A stretch of 20,218 nucleotides of DNA from Mobilitalea sp. (GTDB lineage Bacteria > Bacillota_A > Clostridia > Lachnospirales > Lachnospiraceae), in assembly GCA_029974875.1 (NCBI GenBank), contig JARKQP010000670.1, forward strand, positions 1 to 20,218, read 5' to 3'. Below the pieces are notes generated by a model. It worked only from the letters and a program-made list of their open reading frames with translations. It had not been told where the DNA came from and did no database searches. A program made the translations under genes and the position numbers. Positions 1-6,979 of this stretch are shown here, piece by piece (position 1 is the first letter of the stretch; each line of letters begins with the position of its first letter).

Positions 1-38
1 TATCCGCAAAATGTTCTCCTTAATTGGCGAACGGAAGG

Positions 39-66
39 AAGGCTGCCTCCCTGGCAGCCTTTTCTT
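39..66 (+). terminator. Intrinsic terminator of an upstream gene
   Basis: A perfect 9-bp stem AAGGCTGCC/GGCAGCCTT (39-47 with 53-61) closes a 5-nt loop and runs into TTTTCTTT. It probably ends a + strand gene lying left of the window. One forward frame has a stop at 21-23, which would fit that gene's end, but only six codons are visible, so no gene is called. Confidence 0.85.
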
Positions 67-76
67 TATATTATCG

Positions 77-120
77 GAAATAAGGAGCCTTGGAAGAGGC
101 TCCTTATTTCTATATTTTTT
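77..120 (+). terminator. Second, tandem intrinsic terminator
   Basis: A perfect 13-bp stem pairs 77-89 with 98-110 around an 8-nt loop and is followed by TATATTTTTT. It lies 10 bp after the first terminator, so transcription from the left is stopped twice. The 280 bp from 121 to 400 show no credible gene or RNA. Confidence 0.85.
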
Positions 121-400
121 ATTATTTAATTTTGTTAACCCTATCTTGACCTATTCGATTTATTCACAGTCGGTTTTCTCTTCTTCTGTCTTCTCATCCT
201 TTCATATCATTCCCGGTCAATTTAATAAAACGTAATCTCTTCAATAATCAAATATTATTTTCCTTTGCTATCCTTTATGTCACCACGGCTCCGTGCCAAC
301 CTGTTTGTTTTGTCAAATCCTTCTGGGTATCCCATCGCATACCTCAAAATATTCTGTCAATCTAATATATGAATAATTTTTATGAATGTCTTCAAAATGA

Positions 401-429
401 TTGAATCTCATAATTATTTCCGATATACT
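401..429 (+). promoter_or_regulatory. aroC promoter
   Basis: TTGAAT (401-406), a 17-bp spacer and TATACT (424-429) form a sigma-A-type promoter about 90 bp before the aroC start. It is the best match in the upstream gap. Confidence 0.6.
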
Positions 430-450
430 TATGATAACTTTTTTGAAAAA

Positions 451-509
451 GCTTCCCCAGGGGGGAAAAAATTCTTTTAAGAGAGAAAAAATTCCCTTAA
501 AGGGGAATT
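451..509 (+). repeat. aroC leader: direct repeat and two hairpins
   Basis: The 5' leader holds a near-exact 16-nt direct repeat: GAAAAAATTCTTTTAA at 465-480 and GAAAAAATTCCCTTAA at 485-500. The first copy is preceded by a small stem TTCCCC/GGGGAA (453-458 with 462-467). The second is part of an ATTCCC/GGGAAT stem (491-496 with 503-508) that ends one base before the AGGAGG ribosome binding site (510-515). The stem could affect access to that site; this is inference. Confidence 0.5.
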
Positions 510-520
510 AGGAGGTATCT

Positions 521-1624
521 ATGTCAGGATCTACCTATGGAACTATATTTTCGATTACTACCTGGGGGGAGTCCCACGGGAACGGCATCGGTGTCGTTGT
601 GGATGGCTGCCCCGCCGGTTTATTATTGGATGAACAATATATCCAGGACTATCTTAACCGTAGAAAGCCCGGACAGACACGCTATTCCACACCGCGCACG
701 GAAGAGGATACGGTAAGCATCCTCTCCGGCGTATTTGAGGGCCGCACCACCGGAACTCCCATATCGCTGGTAGTCTTTAACGAAAACCAGCGATCCGGGG
801 ACTATTCTAAAATCGCTTCCTATTACCGCCCCGGCCATGCTGACTACACCTTTGACCAAAAATACGGCTTCCGCGACTACCGCGGCGGCGGACGCTCCTC
901 GGGCCGTGAAACCATCGGCCGGGTCGCCGCAGGGGCAATTGCCTGTGGGATCCTTAGGGAATTGGGTATTAAGGTAAGGGCATATACCAAATCCATCGGC
1001 CCCATCTCAGCCAATATGGATGTATCGGACCCGGATAAAGCCCATTTAAGCCCCCTCTCCATGCCGGATCTTGATGCCTCGGCAAGGGCTGAGGAATATT
1101 TGCTGCAGCAGATGCAGGACTATAATTCCGTCGGCGGTATCATTGAGTGTATTGTTACCGGCATGCCTGCCGGAATCGGGGAGCCCGTCTTTGATAAGCT
1201 GGATGCCTCCCTCGCGAAGGCTGTTATGTCCATCGGGGCAATCAAGGGAATAGAAATCGGCGCCGGCTTACAGGCTGCAACCCTTACAGGCTCTGAAAAT
1301 AATGATTCCTTTGAATATGATGAAAGCTCTAATTTATTGAAAAAAAGCAATAATGCCGGTGGAATCCTTGGAGGTATGAGTGATGGCTCCGATATCATCC
1401 TCCGGGCCGCCGTAAAGCCCACGCCTTCCATCTTCCGCCCCCAGCAAACGGTCAACAAGGATAAGGAAAATGTTGAAATCCAGATACACGGCCGCCATGA
1501 TCCGATTATCGTCCCGCGGGCAGTTGTTGTCGTAGAATCCATGGTTGCCATTACTCTGGTAGACCAATTGTTTGTCGGCATGACCTCCCGGATGGACCGG
1601 ATACGTGAATTTTATGGAAAATAA
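521..1624 (+). CDS. aroC: Chorismate synthase
   Basis: This cytosolic enzyme catalyses the last shikimate-pathway step, removing phosphate from 5-enolpyruvylshikimate-3-phosphate to give chorismate with reduced FMN as cofactor. The 367-residue protein is the normal family length. The three family signatures are visible: GESHGNGIG at residues 16-24 with the conserved His19, GRSSGRET at 124-131, and GRHDP at about 324-328 followed by the ARAVVVVES-like C-terminal segment. The start is supported by AGGAGG five bases upstream. It is transcribed alone from a promoter at 401-429, behind two terminators and ahead of a hairpin at 1703-1749, so it is not in an aro operon here. Product identity is certain from the motifs; regulation by the repeat-rich leader is only a possibility. 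Confidence 0.97.
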   Translation: MSGSTYGTIFSITTWGESHGNGIGVVVDGCPAGLLLDEQYIQDYLNRRKPGQTRYSTPRTEEDTVSILSGVFEGRTTGTPISLVVFNENQRSGDYSKIASYYRPGHADYTFDQKYGFRDYRGGGRSSGRETIGRVAAGAIACGILRELGIKVRAYTKSIGPISANMDVSDPDKAHLSPLSMPDLDASARAEEYLLQQMQDYNSVGGIIECIVTGMPAGIGEPVFDKLDASLAKAVMSIGAIKGIEIGAGLQAATLTGSENNDSFEYDESSNLLKKSNNAGGILGGMSDGSDIILRAAVKPTPSIFRPQQTVNKDKENVEIQIHGRHDPIIVPRAVVVVESMVAITLVDQLFVGMTSRMDRIREFYGK

Positions 1625-1657
1625 TAAAATGAATCTGCAGGTAGCTCTGCTTGTTCT

Positions 1658-1690
1658 AAGGGGCTCCGCTTATTCCAAGGGGCTTCGCTT
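1658..1690. repeat. Short tandem direct repeat after aroC
   Basis: Two 14-nt copies, AAGGGGCTCCGCTT (1658-1671) and AAGGGGCTTCGCTT (1677-1690), sit 19 nt apart, and a partial third (TCAAGG) follows. No function is evident. Confidence 0.5.
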
Positions 1691-1702
1691 GTCAAGGACA
1701 AG

Positions 1703-1749
1703 AAACTCCTGCCTTCCAATCTAATCTATTTTTGGAGGCAGGAGTTTTA
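1703..1749. terminator. Bidirectional terminator between aroC and the dehydrogenase
   Basis: AAACTCCTGCC (1703-1713) pairs with its complement at 1737-1747, and CCAA/TTGG extends the stem past one bulged T to about 15 bp. T-rich sequence flanks both sides, so it can serve both convergent genes. Confidence 0.8.
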
Positions 1750-1782
1750 TGAATCCACGATAAGCAAACAGCTTATCCCTTT

Positions 1783-2742
1783 CTATTCTCTTACTACATT
1801 TCGTTCTTCCCCTTTTTGGAAAGCAGCTATATTTTGATATACCTCCTTGACACAGCGCTGCCGTGCCTCTATGGTAGCCCAGGCGATATGGGGGGTTATA
1901 ATGAGCTTTGTGCTGTCCTGGATATCCCTTAGGGGATTTTCCGGTGACATGGGCTCCGCTGAAAGAACGTCCAGCCCCGCTCCCCCGATCCAGTCCTCCT
2001 TCAAAGCTCTTGCCAACGCATTTTCGTCGATGATCGGGCCTCTTCCCAGATTCAACAGGACAGCATCCTTCTTCATCCTCCGAAGCTCCTCTTCCCCAAG
2101 TAAGCCCCTTGTGGCCTGGTTCAGGGGCGCATGGACGGACACCACATCCGCTTCCTGAAGCAGGATATCCAGTTCTACTCTCTGATAGTCAGAATTGTCA
2201 TTCTTCCCGGAGGTAGAATAATAGATTATTTTACAGCCAAATACCCTTGCCACCTCGGCAACACCCCGGCCGATTTCCCCTAGCCCGATAATTCCCCAGG
2301 TCTTTCCTGCCAGCTCATGAAACCTCACATTAAAATGGCTGAAGACATCAGAACGGATATATTCCCCTGATTTTACAAACTGGTCGTAATAATGCAGCTT
2401 CTCATAGAGATAAAATAATAAAGCAAAGGTATGCTGGACCACGGACTTAGTTGAATAGCTTTTTACATTGGCCACCCTGATATTCCGGCTATTGGTATAG
2501 GAAAAATCAACCATATTCGTGCCCGTCCCCGTAATACAGATTAATTGCAGCTTTTTTGCATCATCCAGGATCTTTGCCTTCATCGGTATCCTATTGACAA
2601 CAATAACCTCCGCATCCTGGATCCGCAGCGCCGTCTGTTCCCTGCCGGTACTTGGATATTTTATAACCTCACCTAATTGGTCAAAGGAGGATAAATCCAC
2701 GTCCTTCCCTAGGGTATCCGTTTCTAAAAAAACTATTTTCAT
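1783..2742 (-). CDS. D-2-hydroxyacid dehydrogenase, NAD-dependent
   Basis: The protein belongs to the D-isomer-specific 2-hydroxyacid dehydrogenases, cytosolic NAD(P)-dependent enzymes interconverting 2-oxoacids and D-2-hydroxyacids. From the chosen start it has 319 residues, typical for the family. The Rossmann motif GLGEIG is at 153-158. The catalytic Arg234 (NLGRG), Glu263 (SAEP) and His285 (TPHIAWA) are all present. The start at 2742 (MKIVFLETD) is preferred over the upstream in-frame ATG at 2826 because AGAAAGGATG lies just before it and the 28 extra residues do not look like the family's N-terminus. Substrate cannot be read from sequence: glycerate/hydroxypyruvate, D-lactate or a branched hydroxyacid are all possible. 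It shares strand with trpS but is separated from it by a terminator. Confidence 0.92.
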   Translation of the reverse strand: MKIVFLETDTLGKDVDLSSFDQLGEVIKYPSTGREQTALRIQDAEVIVVNRIPMKAKILDDAKKLQLICITGTGTNMVDFSYTNSRNIRVANVKSYSTKSVVQHTFALLFYLYEKLHYYDQFVKSGEYIRSDVFSHFNVRFHELAGKTWGIIGLGEIGRGVAEVARVFGCKIIYYSTSGKNDNSDYQRVELDILLQEADVVSVHAPLNQATRGLLGEEELRRMKKDAVLLNLGRGPIIDENALARALKEDWIGGAGLDVLSAEPMSPENPLRDIQDSTKLIITPHIAWATIEARQRCVKEVYQNIAAFQKGEERNVVRE

Positions 2743-2832
2743 ATGCTCATCCTTTCTGCAACATAAGATTCTCTGATGTTCTTCTCTGATAGCCAAAAGC
2801 CTGTCCATGCATGCACCGGCTAACACGGTCCG

Positions 2833-2852
2833 GCCCTTTCAGCCTAAAGGGC
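2833..2852 (-). other. Hairpin GCCCTTT/AAAGGGC
   Basis: A 7-bp stem (2833-2839 with 2846-2852) with a 6-nt loop lies between the trpS terminator and the dehydrogenase gene. No T-run follows, so it may simply be part of a leader or a backup stop. Confidence 0.4.
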
Positions 2853-2859
2853 AGGTCAG

Positions 2860-2883
2860 AAAAAGGCTGTTGAAACAACAGCC
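2860..2883 (-). terminator. trpS terminator
   Basis: Read on the minus strand, GGCTGTT/AACAGCC (2877-2883 with 2865-2871) closes a 5-nt loop and is followed by TTTTT (2860-2864). It starts 9 bases after the trpS stop codon. Confidence 0.85.
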
Positions 2884-2892
2884 CATCCCTAC

Positions 2893-3909
2893 TTATCTTA
2901 TTCTCTCCGGAAAGCCTACCTTCTTCTGAGCCTTCCTCAAGGTCTTTGTGGCATAATAATTCGCCTTTTCCCCATTATTCTTGATGATTCCATCGATATA
3001 AGCCTTATCCTTTTGCAGCTCATCAAATCTGGCCTGCAAAGGAGTTAAGAGATCCGCAACTGCTTCGCCTACGGCAAGCTTGAAGTCCCCATAGCCCGAG
3101 TTTGCAAATTCTGCTTCTACCTCTGCTACTGATTTTCCGGTTGTGAGGCCGTAGATTTCAATCAAATTCCTTATACCCGGCTTATCCTCCGAATACCTGA
3201 TCTGGTTGTCAGAATCCGTCACCGCCCTTTTAAATTTACGGATAACGGTGTCCCTATCATCCATCAGGTAAATGCTTGCGTTCGGGTTCTCATCGGATTT
3301 TGACATCTTTTTCTCCGGCTCCTGCAGGCTCATGATCTTTGCTCCCTGCTTTCCGATATAAGGCTCCGGAATTGTAAATACCTCCCCATACAGGGAATTA
3401 AAACGGGTCGCAATGTCCCTGGCTATCTCCAGGTGCTGCTTCTGGTCCGATCCCACCGGAACAACATCCGACTGGAACAATAAAATATCTGCGGCCATCA
3501 GTACCGGATAGGTGTACAGTCCCGCATTAATATTATCCGCATGCTTTGCCGATTTATCCTTAAACTGGGTCATACGGTTTAATTCACCCATATAGGTAAA
3601 GCAATTTAAAATCCAGGCAAGCTCTGCATGTCCCGATACATGGGACTGATAATAGATACAGTTCTTCTCCGGGTTAAGCCCTGCCGCAATATACAGGGTC
3701 AGGAGCGCCCTTGCCCTCTTGCGCAGCTCTGCCGGATCCTGGCGCACTGTAATGGAATGCATGTCTACGACACAGTAAAAGCACTGGTATTCATCCTCAA
3801 GCTCCACCCAATTTTTCAAAGCACCAAGATAATTACCGAGGGTAAGTGTCCCCGTCGCCTGCATTCCGCTAAAAATCGATTTTTTTCCATCTAACATAAA
3901 TATGTCCAT
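2893..3909 (-). CDS. trpS: Tryptophanyl-tRNA synthetase
   Basis: This class I aminoacyl-tRNA synthetase activates tryptophan with ATP and loads it onto tRNA-Trp in the cytosol. The 338-residue length is typical. The HIGH-equivalent segment is ATGTLTLGNYLGA at 18-30, GSDQKQHLEIARD at 153-165 is the conserved nucleotide-site helix, and KMSKS is intact at 201-205. The start is uncertain: the first ATG has AGAGGG only one base upstream, while the second ATG (MLDGKK, 3897) is about 13 bases from it. The gene has its own promoter at 4055-4083 and a terminator at 2860-2883, so it is monocistronic. The roughly 140-nt leader shows no T-box sequence, unlike leuS in this window. Confidence 0.97.
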   Translation of the reverse strand: MDIFMLDGKKSIFSGMQATGTLTLGNYLGALKNWVELEDEYQCFYCVVDMHSITVRQDPAELRKRARALLTLYIAAGLNPEKNCIYYQSHVSGHAELAWILNCFTYMGELNRMTQFKDKSAKHADNINAGLYTYPVLMAADILLFQSDVVPVGSDQKQHLEIARDIATRFNSLYGEVFTIPEPYIGKQGAKIMSLQEPEKKMSKSDENPNASIYLMDDRDTVIRKFKRAVTDSDNQIRYSEDKPGIRNLIEIYGLTTGKSVAEVEAEFANSGYGDFKLAVGEAVADLLTPLQARFDELQKDKAYIDGIIKNNGEKANYYATKTLRKAQKKVGFPERIR

Positions 3910-4054
3910 GCCCTCTACTACACAAATCGCTACGAAAGTGTCAGCATGGATCCGATCCCCCCTTCGATTATTAATTTTAGTTTTTTCAACCTTTCACATC
4001 CTATTCCTTAGTCAAGCCCCATCCATTTGCGAGTCCTGCCATTATCTATATTTC

Positions 4055-4083
4055 AATATATAAAGAAAGCTGTGGGTTGTCAA
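4055..4083 (-). promoter_or_regulatory. trpS promoter
   Basis: On the minus strand a perfect TTGACA (4078-4083) is followed 17 bp later by TATATT (4055-4060). The start point would be near 4048, giving a leader of about 139 nt. The -35 box lies about 15 bp after the stop of the HAD gene, so trpS is transcribed independently. The leader can pair AATCG with CGATT near its 3' end but matches no riboswitch I recognise. Confidence 0.8.
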
Positions 4084-4097
4084 TGTTTACTTTCTTT

Positions 4098-4751
4098 TTA
4101 AAACTCCCAGGCGAGCCTGGAAGCTGTTACCTTCTCCACTAATTCTTGCAGGGAATCGACCACATCATCATAATCCCTAACCTCTCCGAAGCCATAACGG
4201 GCAAATACAAAAGGAACCCCGGCCTCCTTTGCGGCCTGTGCATCCCCCGCGGTATCCCCGACATAGATAGGATTCTTTAATCCATTCCTCTCCACTACCA
4301 TTTTAATATTATCTGCTTTTAGCTTACCGGACCTGCCGGGATATTCGTAATCCGTGAAGTATTTCTCCAGGTGGGGATTTGCTTTAAAGAAGCATTGGAT
4401 GTAGCCCTCCTGGCAGTTACTTACAATGAACAGGCGGTACTCCTTTGAAAGCAGACTGAGGGCTTCTTCCAGCCCCTCATAAAGCCTCGCCCCATGCTCG
4501 GCGAGATATTCATTTTCATATTCACAGCATTCTGCAATTAGCTTGACCGCTTTTTCTTCATTTACACTTTGGTACAGCCTGACTCCAATTAAGTCAAGGG
4601 GCAGGCCGAATAAGCCTTTCAGCTTTTCTGCCGTCACTTCATCAGTGACCTCCGGATATTTCTCCTGAAGTACCTTATTAAAAGCAACCGCCACCTCCTG
4701 GGTGGAATCCCATAGGGTGCCGTCCATATCAAAGATTATACTATCAATCAT
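4098..4751 (-). CDS. HAD-family phosphatase (phosphoglycolate phosphatase-like)
   Basis: A 217-residue haloacid dehalogenase superfamily hydrolase, expected to dephosphorylate a small phosphorylated metabolite in the cytosol. Motif I is DMDGT with the nucleophile Asp8 and acid/base Asp10. A helical cap follows at about residues 15-90. Motif II is Ser111 (FIVSNCQ), motif III a lysine at 143 or 145 (SGKLK), and motif IV the pair Asp166/Asp170 (YVGDTAGD), all intact. The closing YGFGEV segment is common in phosphoglycolate and pyrophosphatase-like members. The start has GGAGG about 10 bases upstream. It is transcribed from a promoter at 4820-4848, divergent from luxS, with no hairpin terminator before the trpS promoter. 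Substrate is unknown. Confidence 0.9.
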   Translation of the reverse strand: MIDSIIFDMDGTLWDSTQEVAVAFNKVLQEKYPEVTDEVTAEKLKGLFGLPLDLIGVRLYQSVNEEKAVKLIAECCEYENEYLAEHGARLYEGLEEALSLLSKEYRLFIVSNCQEGYIQCFFKANPHLEKYFTDYEYPGRSGKLKADNIKMVVERNGLKNPIYVGDTAGDAQAAKEAGVPFVFARYGFGEVRDYDDVVDSLQELVEKVTASRLAWEF

Positions 4752-4819
4752 CCTGCTCTTTCCTCCATCCGTATTATTCCAGTTCGGGCTGTCCTGAACC
4801 AGAGACAGTGCCTTTCAAT

Positions 4820-4848
4820 ATCATGCCTCTTTTTGGCTATCTTGTCAA
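4820..4848 (-). promoter_or_regulatory. Promoter of the HAD phosphatase gene
   Basis: Minus-strand TTGACA (4843-4848), a 17-bp spacer and CATGAT (4820-4825). The -35 is perfect and the -10 matches 4 of 6. It lies back to back with the luxS promoter, only 25 bp away. Confidence 0.6.
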
Positions 4849-4873
4849 CCATTAGAAAACCCAAAAATCATTA

Positions 4874-4903
4874 TTCCATAAAATGCAGTTCCTATGTTAT
4901 AAT
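4874..4903 (+). promoter_or_regulatory. luxS promoter
   Basis: A perfect TATAAT (4898-4903) is preceded by TGT, giving an extended -10 (TGnTATAAT). The -35 is weak (TTCCAT at 4874-4879, 18-bp spacer), which is acceptable with an extended -10. The start is predicted near 4910, leaving a leader of about 136 nt. Confidence 0.7.
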
Positions 4904-4914
4904 GGACAAATAGC

Positions 4915-4936
4915 ATACTAAATTTCCATTTAGTAT
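4915..4936 (+). promoter_or_regulatory. Perfect inverted repeat at the luxS transcript start
   Basis: ATACTAAAT (4915-4923) and ATTTAGTAT (4928-4936) are perfect 9-nt arms around TTCC. The repeat begins about five bases after the predicted start site, so it is either a repressor operator in DNA or a 5'-terminal stem in the mRNA. Sequence alone does not decide. Confidence 0.6.
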
Positions 4937-4965
4937 CCATGACAACAAATAGCCGTTACTGTTTT

Positions 4966-4989
4966 GTGCAGCTTAAACATAGCCTGCAC
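4966..4989 (+). promoter_or_regulatory. Second hairpin in the luxS leader
   Basis: GTGCAG at 4966-4971 pairs with CTGCAC at 4984-4989, and CT/AG extends the stem past one bulged C, with loop TAAACAT. It sits mid-leader, about 57 nt before luxS. No known SAM or SAH riboswitch core was recognised. Confidence 0.5.
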
Positions 4990-5045
4990 CTGGAGGCAGC
5001 CATAAAACTACAGAATCCTAAAACATAAGACGAAAGGATGAAATT

Positions 5046-5525
5046 ATGAAGCAGATCGCAAGCTTTACCATTGACCACATGAAATTATTGCGTGGAGTTT
5101 ATGTATCAAGAAAAGATAAAATAGGGAATGAAACCATCACCACCTTTGACCTTAGGATGACCCGCCCTAATTTTGATCCGGTAATGGCTACCGGAGAGAT
5201 GCACACCATGGAGCATCTTGGGGCAACCTTCTTAAGAAACCATCCCAGCTATGCGGATAAAACCATTTATTTTGGCCCCATGGGCTGCCGCACCGGCTTC
5301 TATCTGTTACTGGGCGGTGATTATACCTCCAGGGACATTGTTCCCCTGATGATAGAAATGTATGAGTTTATCCGGGACTTTACCGGAGAAATCCCCGGAG
5401 CCACGGCAGAAAACTGCGGAAACTATTCCGATATGAACCTGGAGCTGGCAAAGCTCTATGCGAAAAAGTTCCTGGATGAGATATTATACAATATTGACGA
5501 AGAGCATTTAAACTATCCTGAGTAA
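5046..5525 (+). CDS. luxS: S-ribosylhomocysteine lyase (AI-2 synthesis)
   Basis: LuxS cleaves S-ribosylhomocysteine to homocysteine and 4,5-dihydroxy-2,3-pentanedione, the precursor of autoinducer-2, so it serves both the activated methyl cycle and cell signalling. At 159 residues it is full length. The metal ligands His53, His57 (HTMEH) and Cys124 (NCGNY) are present, as are catalytic Glu56 and Cys81 (GCRTGF). AAAGGATG lies seven bases before the ATG. It is monocistronic: its own extended -10 promoter lies upstream and a hairpin terminator follows at 5557-5590. No pfs/mtn or methionine gene is adjacent. The leader carries two inverted repeats, which suggests regulation of start or translation. 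Confidence 0.98.
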   Translation: MKQIASFTIDHMKLLRGVYVSRKDKIGNETITTFDLRMTRPNFDPVMATGEMHTMEHLGATFLRNHPSYADKTIYFGPMGCRTGFYLLLGGDYTSRDIVPLMIEMYEFIRDFTGEIPGATAENCGNYSDMNLELAKLYAKKFLDEILYNIDEEHLNYPE

Positions 5526-5556
5526 TGCGTTCGTTCTAGCAGCAGCTAAGCTCATC

Positions 5557-5590
5557 AAAAAGGCGGGGTATCCGTAACCTCCGCCTTTTC
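5557..5590. terminator. Bidirectional terminator between luxS and ALDH
   Basis: AAAAGGCGG (5558-5566) pairs with CCGCCTTTT at the other arm around a short loop with an inner GGT/ACC pairing. T-runs occur on both strands, so the convergent luxS and aldehyde dehydrogenase genes can share it. Confidence 0.85.
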
Positions 5591-5608
5591 TTATCCTTCA
5601 CCTAATAT

Positions 5609-6979
5609 TCACTTCATAATCTTTTTCAACAATCCCAATTTCCCGCCATATGGCGCATACCGAACCGGGATGTCAATCAAATTGCTCTTTTTTAGGACAC
5701 TTTTACTGTGGGAGAAGGTCCGGATGCTCTCCTTCCCGTGATACGCCCCCATGCCGCTCTCCCCAACCCCGCCAAAAGCCATATAAGAGGTTGCCAGATG
5801 GACAATCGTATCATTAATACAGCCTCCCCCATAGGCTACACTATGGATTATTTTATGCTCAAGGGCTTTGGAACGGGTAAACAGGTATAGGGCAAGGGGC
5901 TTTGGCCTCCGGTTGATCCTATGGATGACGTCCTCTATATTTTCATATTCAATCATAGGCAAAACTGGCCCAAAGATTTCTTCCTGCATGACCGGAGCCT
6001 CCCAGGATACCCGGTCCATTAAGGTAAATGCGATCTGATTGGTATCCCCGTTGCTCCCGCCGCCATAGATGACTTCCCCAGTTCCAATCAGGGCATTCAG
6101 CCTCTCAAAATGCTTGCGGTTAATAATCTTAGGGAATTCAGGATTTTCCTCCGGATGTCCTGTATACATCTTCTCTACATTTTTGATAATCTCCCTGGTA
6201 AGCTCCTCCTTGACCGCCCTATGGACCAGCAAATAGTCGGGTGCGACACAGGTCTGTCCGGCATTTAAGCATTTTCCCCAAGCAATCCTCTTGCCTGCCA
6301 TCCTGATGTCCGCGGTTTTGTCTACAATACAGGGACTTTTCCCTCCAAGCTCCAATACAATGGGTGTCAGATGCTTTGCTGCCTTTTCCATCACGATTTT
6401 TCCGACCTCAATACTTCCCGTGAAAAAGATCAGGTCAAATTTGTTGTCCAGCAGGGACTGGTTGACCTCTCTGCCTCCTTCAATGACTGCCACATGGGAA
6501 GCCTCGAACACTTTAGAAACAATCTTCTGGATTACCTTTGAGGTTTCCGGGGAATAATTGGAGGGCTTGATAATAGCACAATTTCCGCAGGCAACGGCTC
6601 CGACCAGAGGTACCATGGCCAGCTGGAAAGGATAATTCCACGGTGACATAATCAGGACTGTGCCGTAAGGCTCCTGGTAAATACGGCTGCTGGCAGGGAA
6701 TTGTGTTATCGGTGTCCTGACCTGTTTGGCTGCCAATAACCTCTTCATGTTTTTCAGCATGAAATTTATCTCCTCCAGAACCATCCCTATTTCCGTCGCG
6801 TAGGTCTCAAAGGCCGATTTATTCAAATCCTTTTTTAACGCCTCCATGATATCGGCTTCGTTTTCATCAATTTCTTTTTTCAGCTTTTGCAAGCATGCCC
6901 TCCGGAATGCCATATTTCTTGTTGTTTCCGATTCAAACAGTTTTCTCTGCTTTTCGCAAAGCTCTTCTATCCCGATCAT
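5609..6979 (-). CDS. Aldehyde dehydrogenase, class-3-like
   Basis: This enzyme oxidises an aldehyde to the carboxylic acid with NAD(P)+. The 456-residue length and absence of an N-terminal extension fit the short class 3/fatty-aldehyde type. Asn115 (SPWNYPF) stabilises the oxyanion, Glu210 (LELGGKSP) is the general base and Cys244 (GQTCVAPD) is the nucleophile. The EEIFGP motif is at 333-338. Its ATG overlaps the stop of the upstream alcohol dehydrogenase as ATGA, so the two are translationally coupled. The pair could take an alcohol through the aldehyde to the acid, or work in reverse for redox balance; the physiological substrate is unknown. A shared bidirectional terminator at 5557-5590 ends the operon. 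Confidence 0.95.
   Translation of the reverse strand: MIGIEELCEKQRKLFESETTRNMAFRRACLQKLKKEIDENEADIMEALKKDLNKSAFETYATEIGMVLEEINFMLKNMKRLLAAKQVRTPITQFPASSRIYQEPYGTVLIMSPWNYPFQLAMVPLVGAVACGNCAIIKPSNYSPETSKVIQKIVSKVFEASHVAVIEGGREVNQSLLDNKFDLIFFTGSIEVGKIVMEKAAKHLTPIVLELGGKSPCIVDKTADIRMAGKRIAWGKCLNAGQTCVAPDYLLVHRAVKEELTREIIKNVEKMYTGHPEENPEFPKIINRKHFERLNALIGTGEVIYGGGSNGDTNQIAFTLMDRVSWEAPVMQEEIFGPVLPMIEYENIEDVIHRINRRPKPLALYLFTRSKALEHKIIHSVAYGGGCINDTIVHLATSYMAFGGVGESGMGAYHGKESIRTFSHSKSVLKKSNLIDIPVRYAPYGGKLGLLKKIMK

Noticed and set aside
11..235. A 74-codon forward frame at the left edge
   Set aside because: It runs through two strong terminators, has no ribosome binding site and its sequence is not protein-like.
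2743..2826. A 28-residue extension of the D-2-hydroxyacid dehydrogenase
   Set aside because: A ribosome binding site and the usual family N-terminus are at 2742.
4910..5045. SAM or SAH riboswitch upstream of luxS
   Set aside because: None of the conserved cores I know could be found; only two simple stems are visible.
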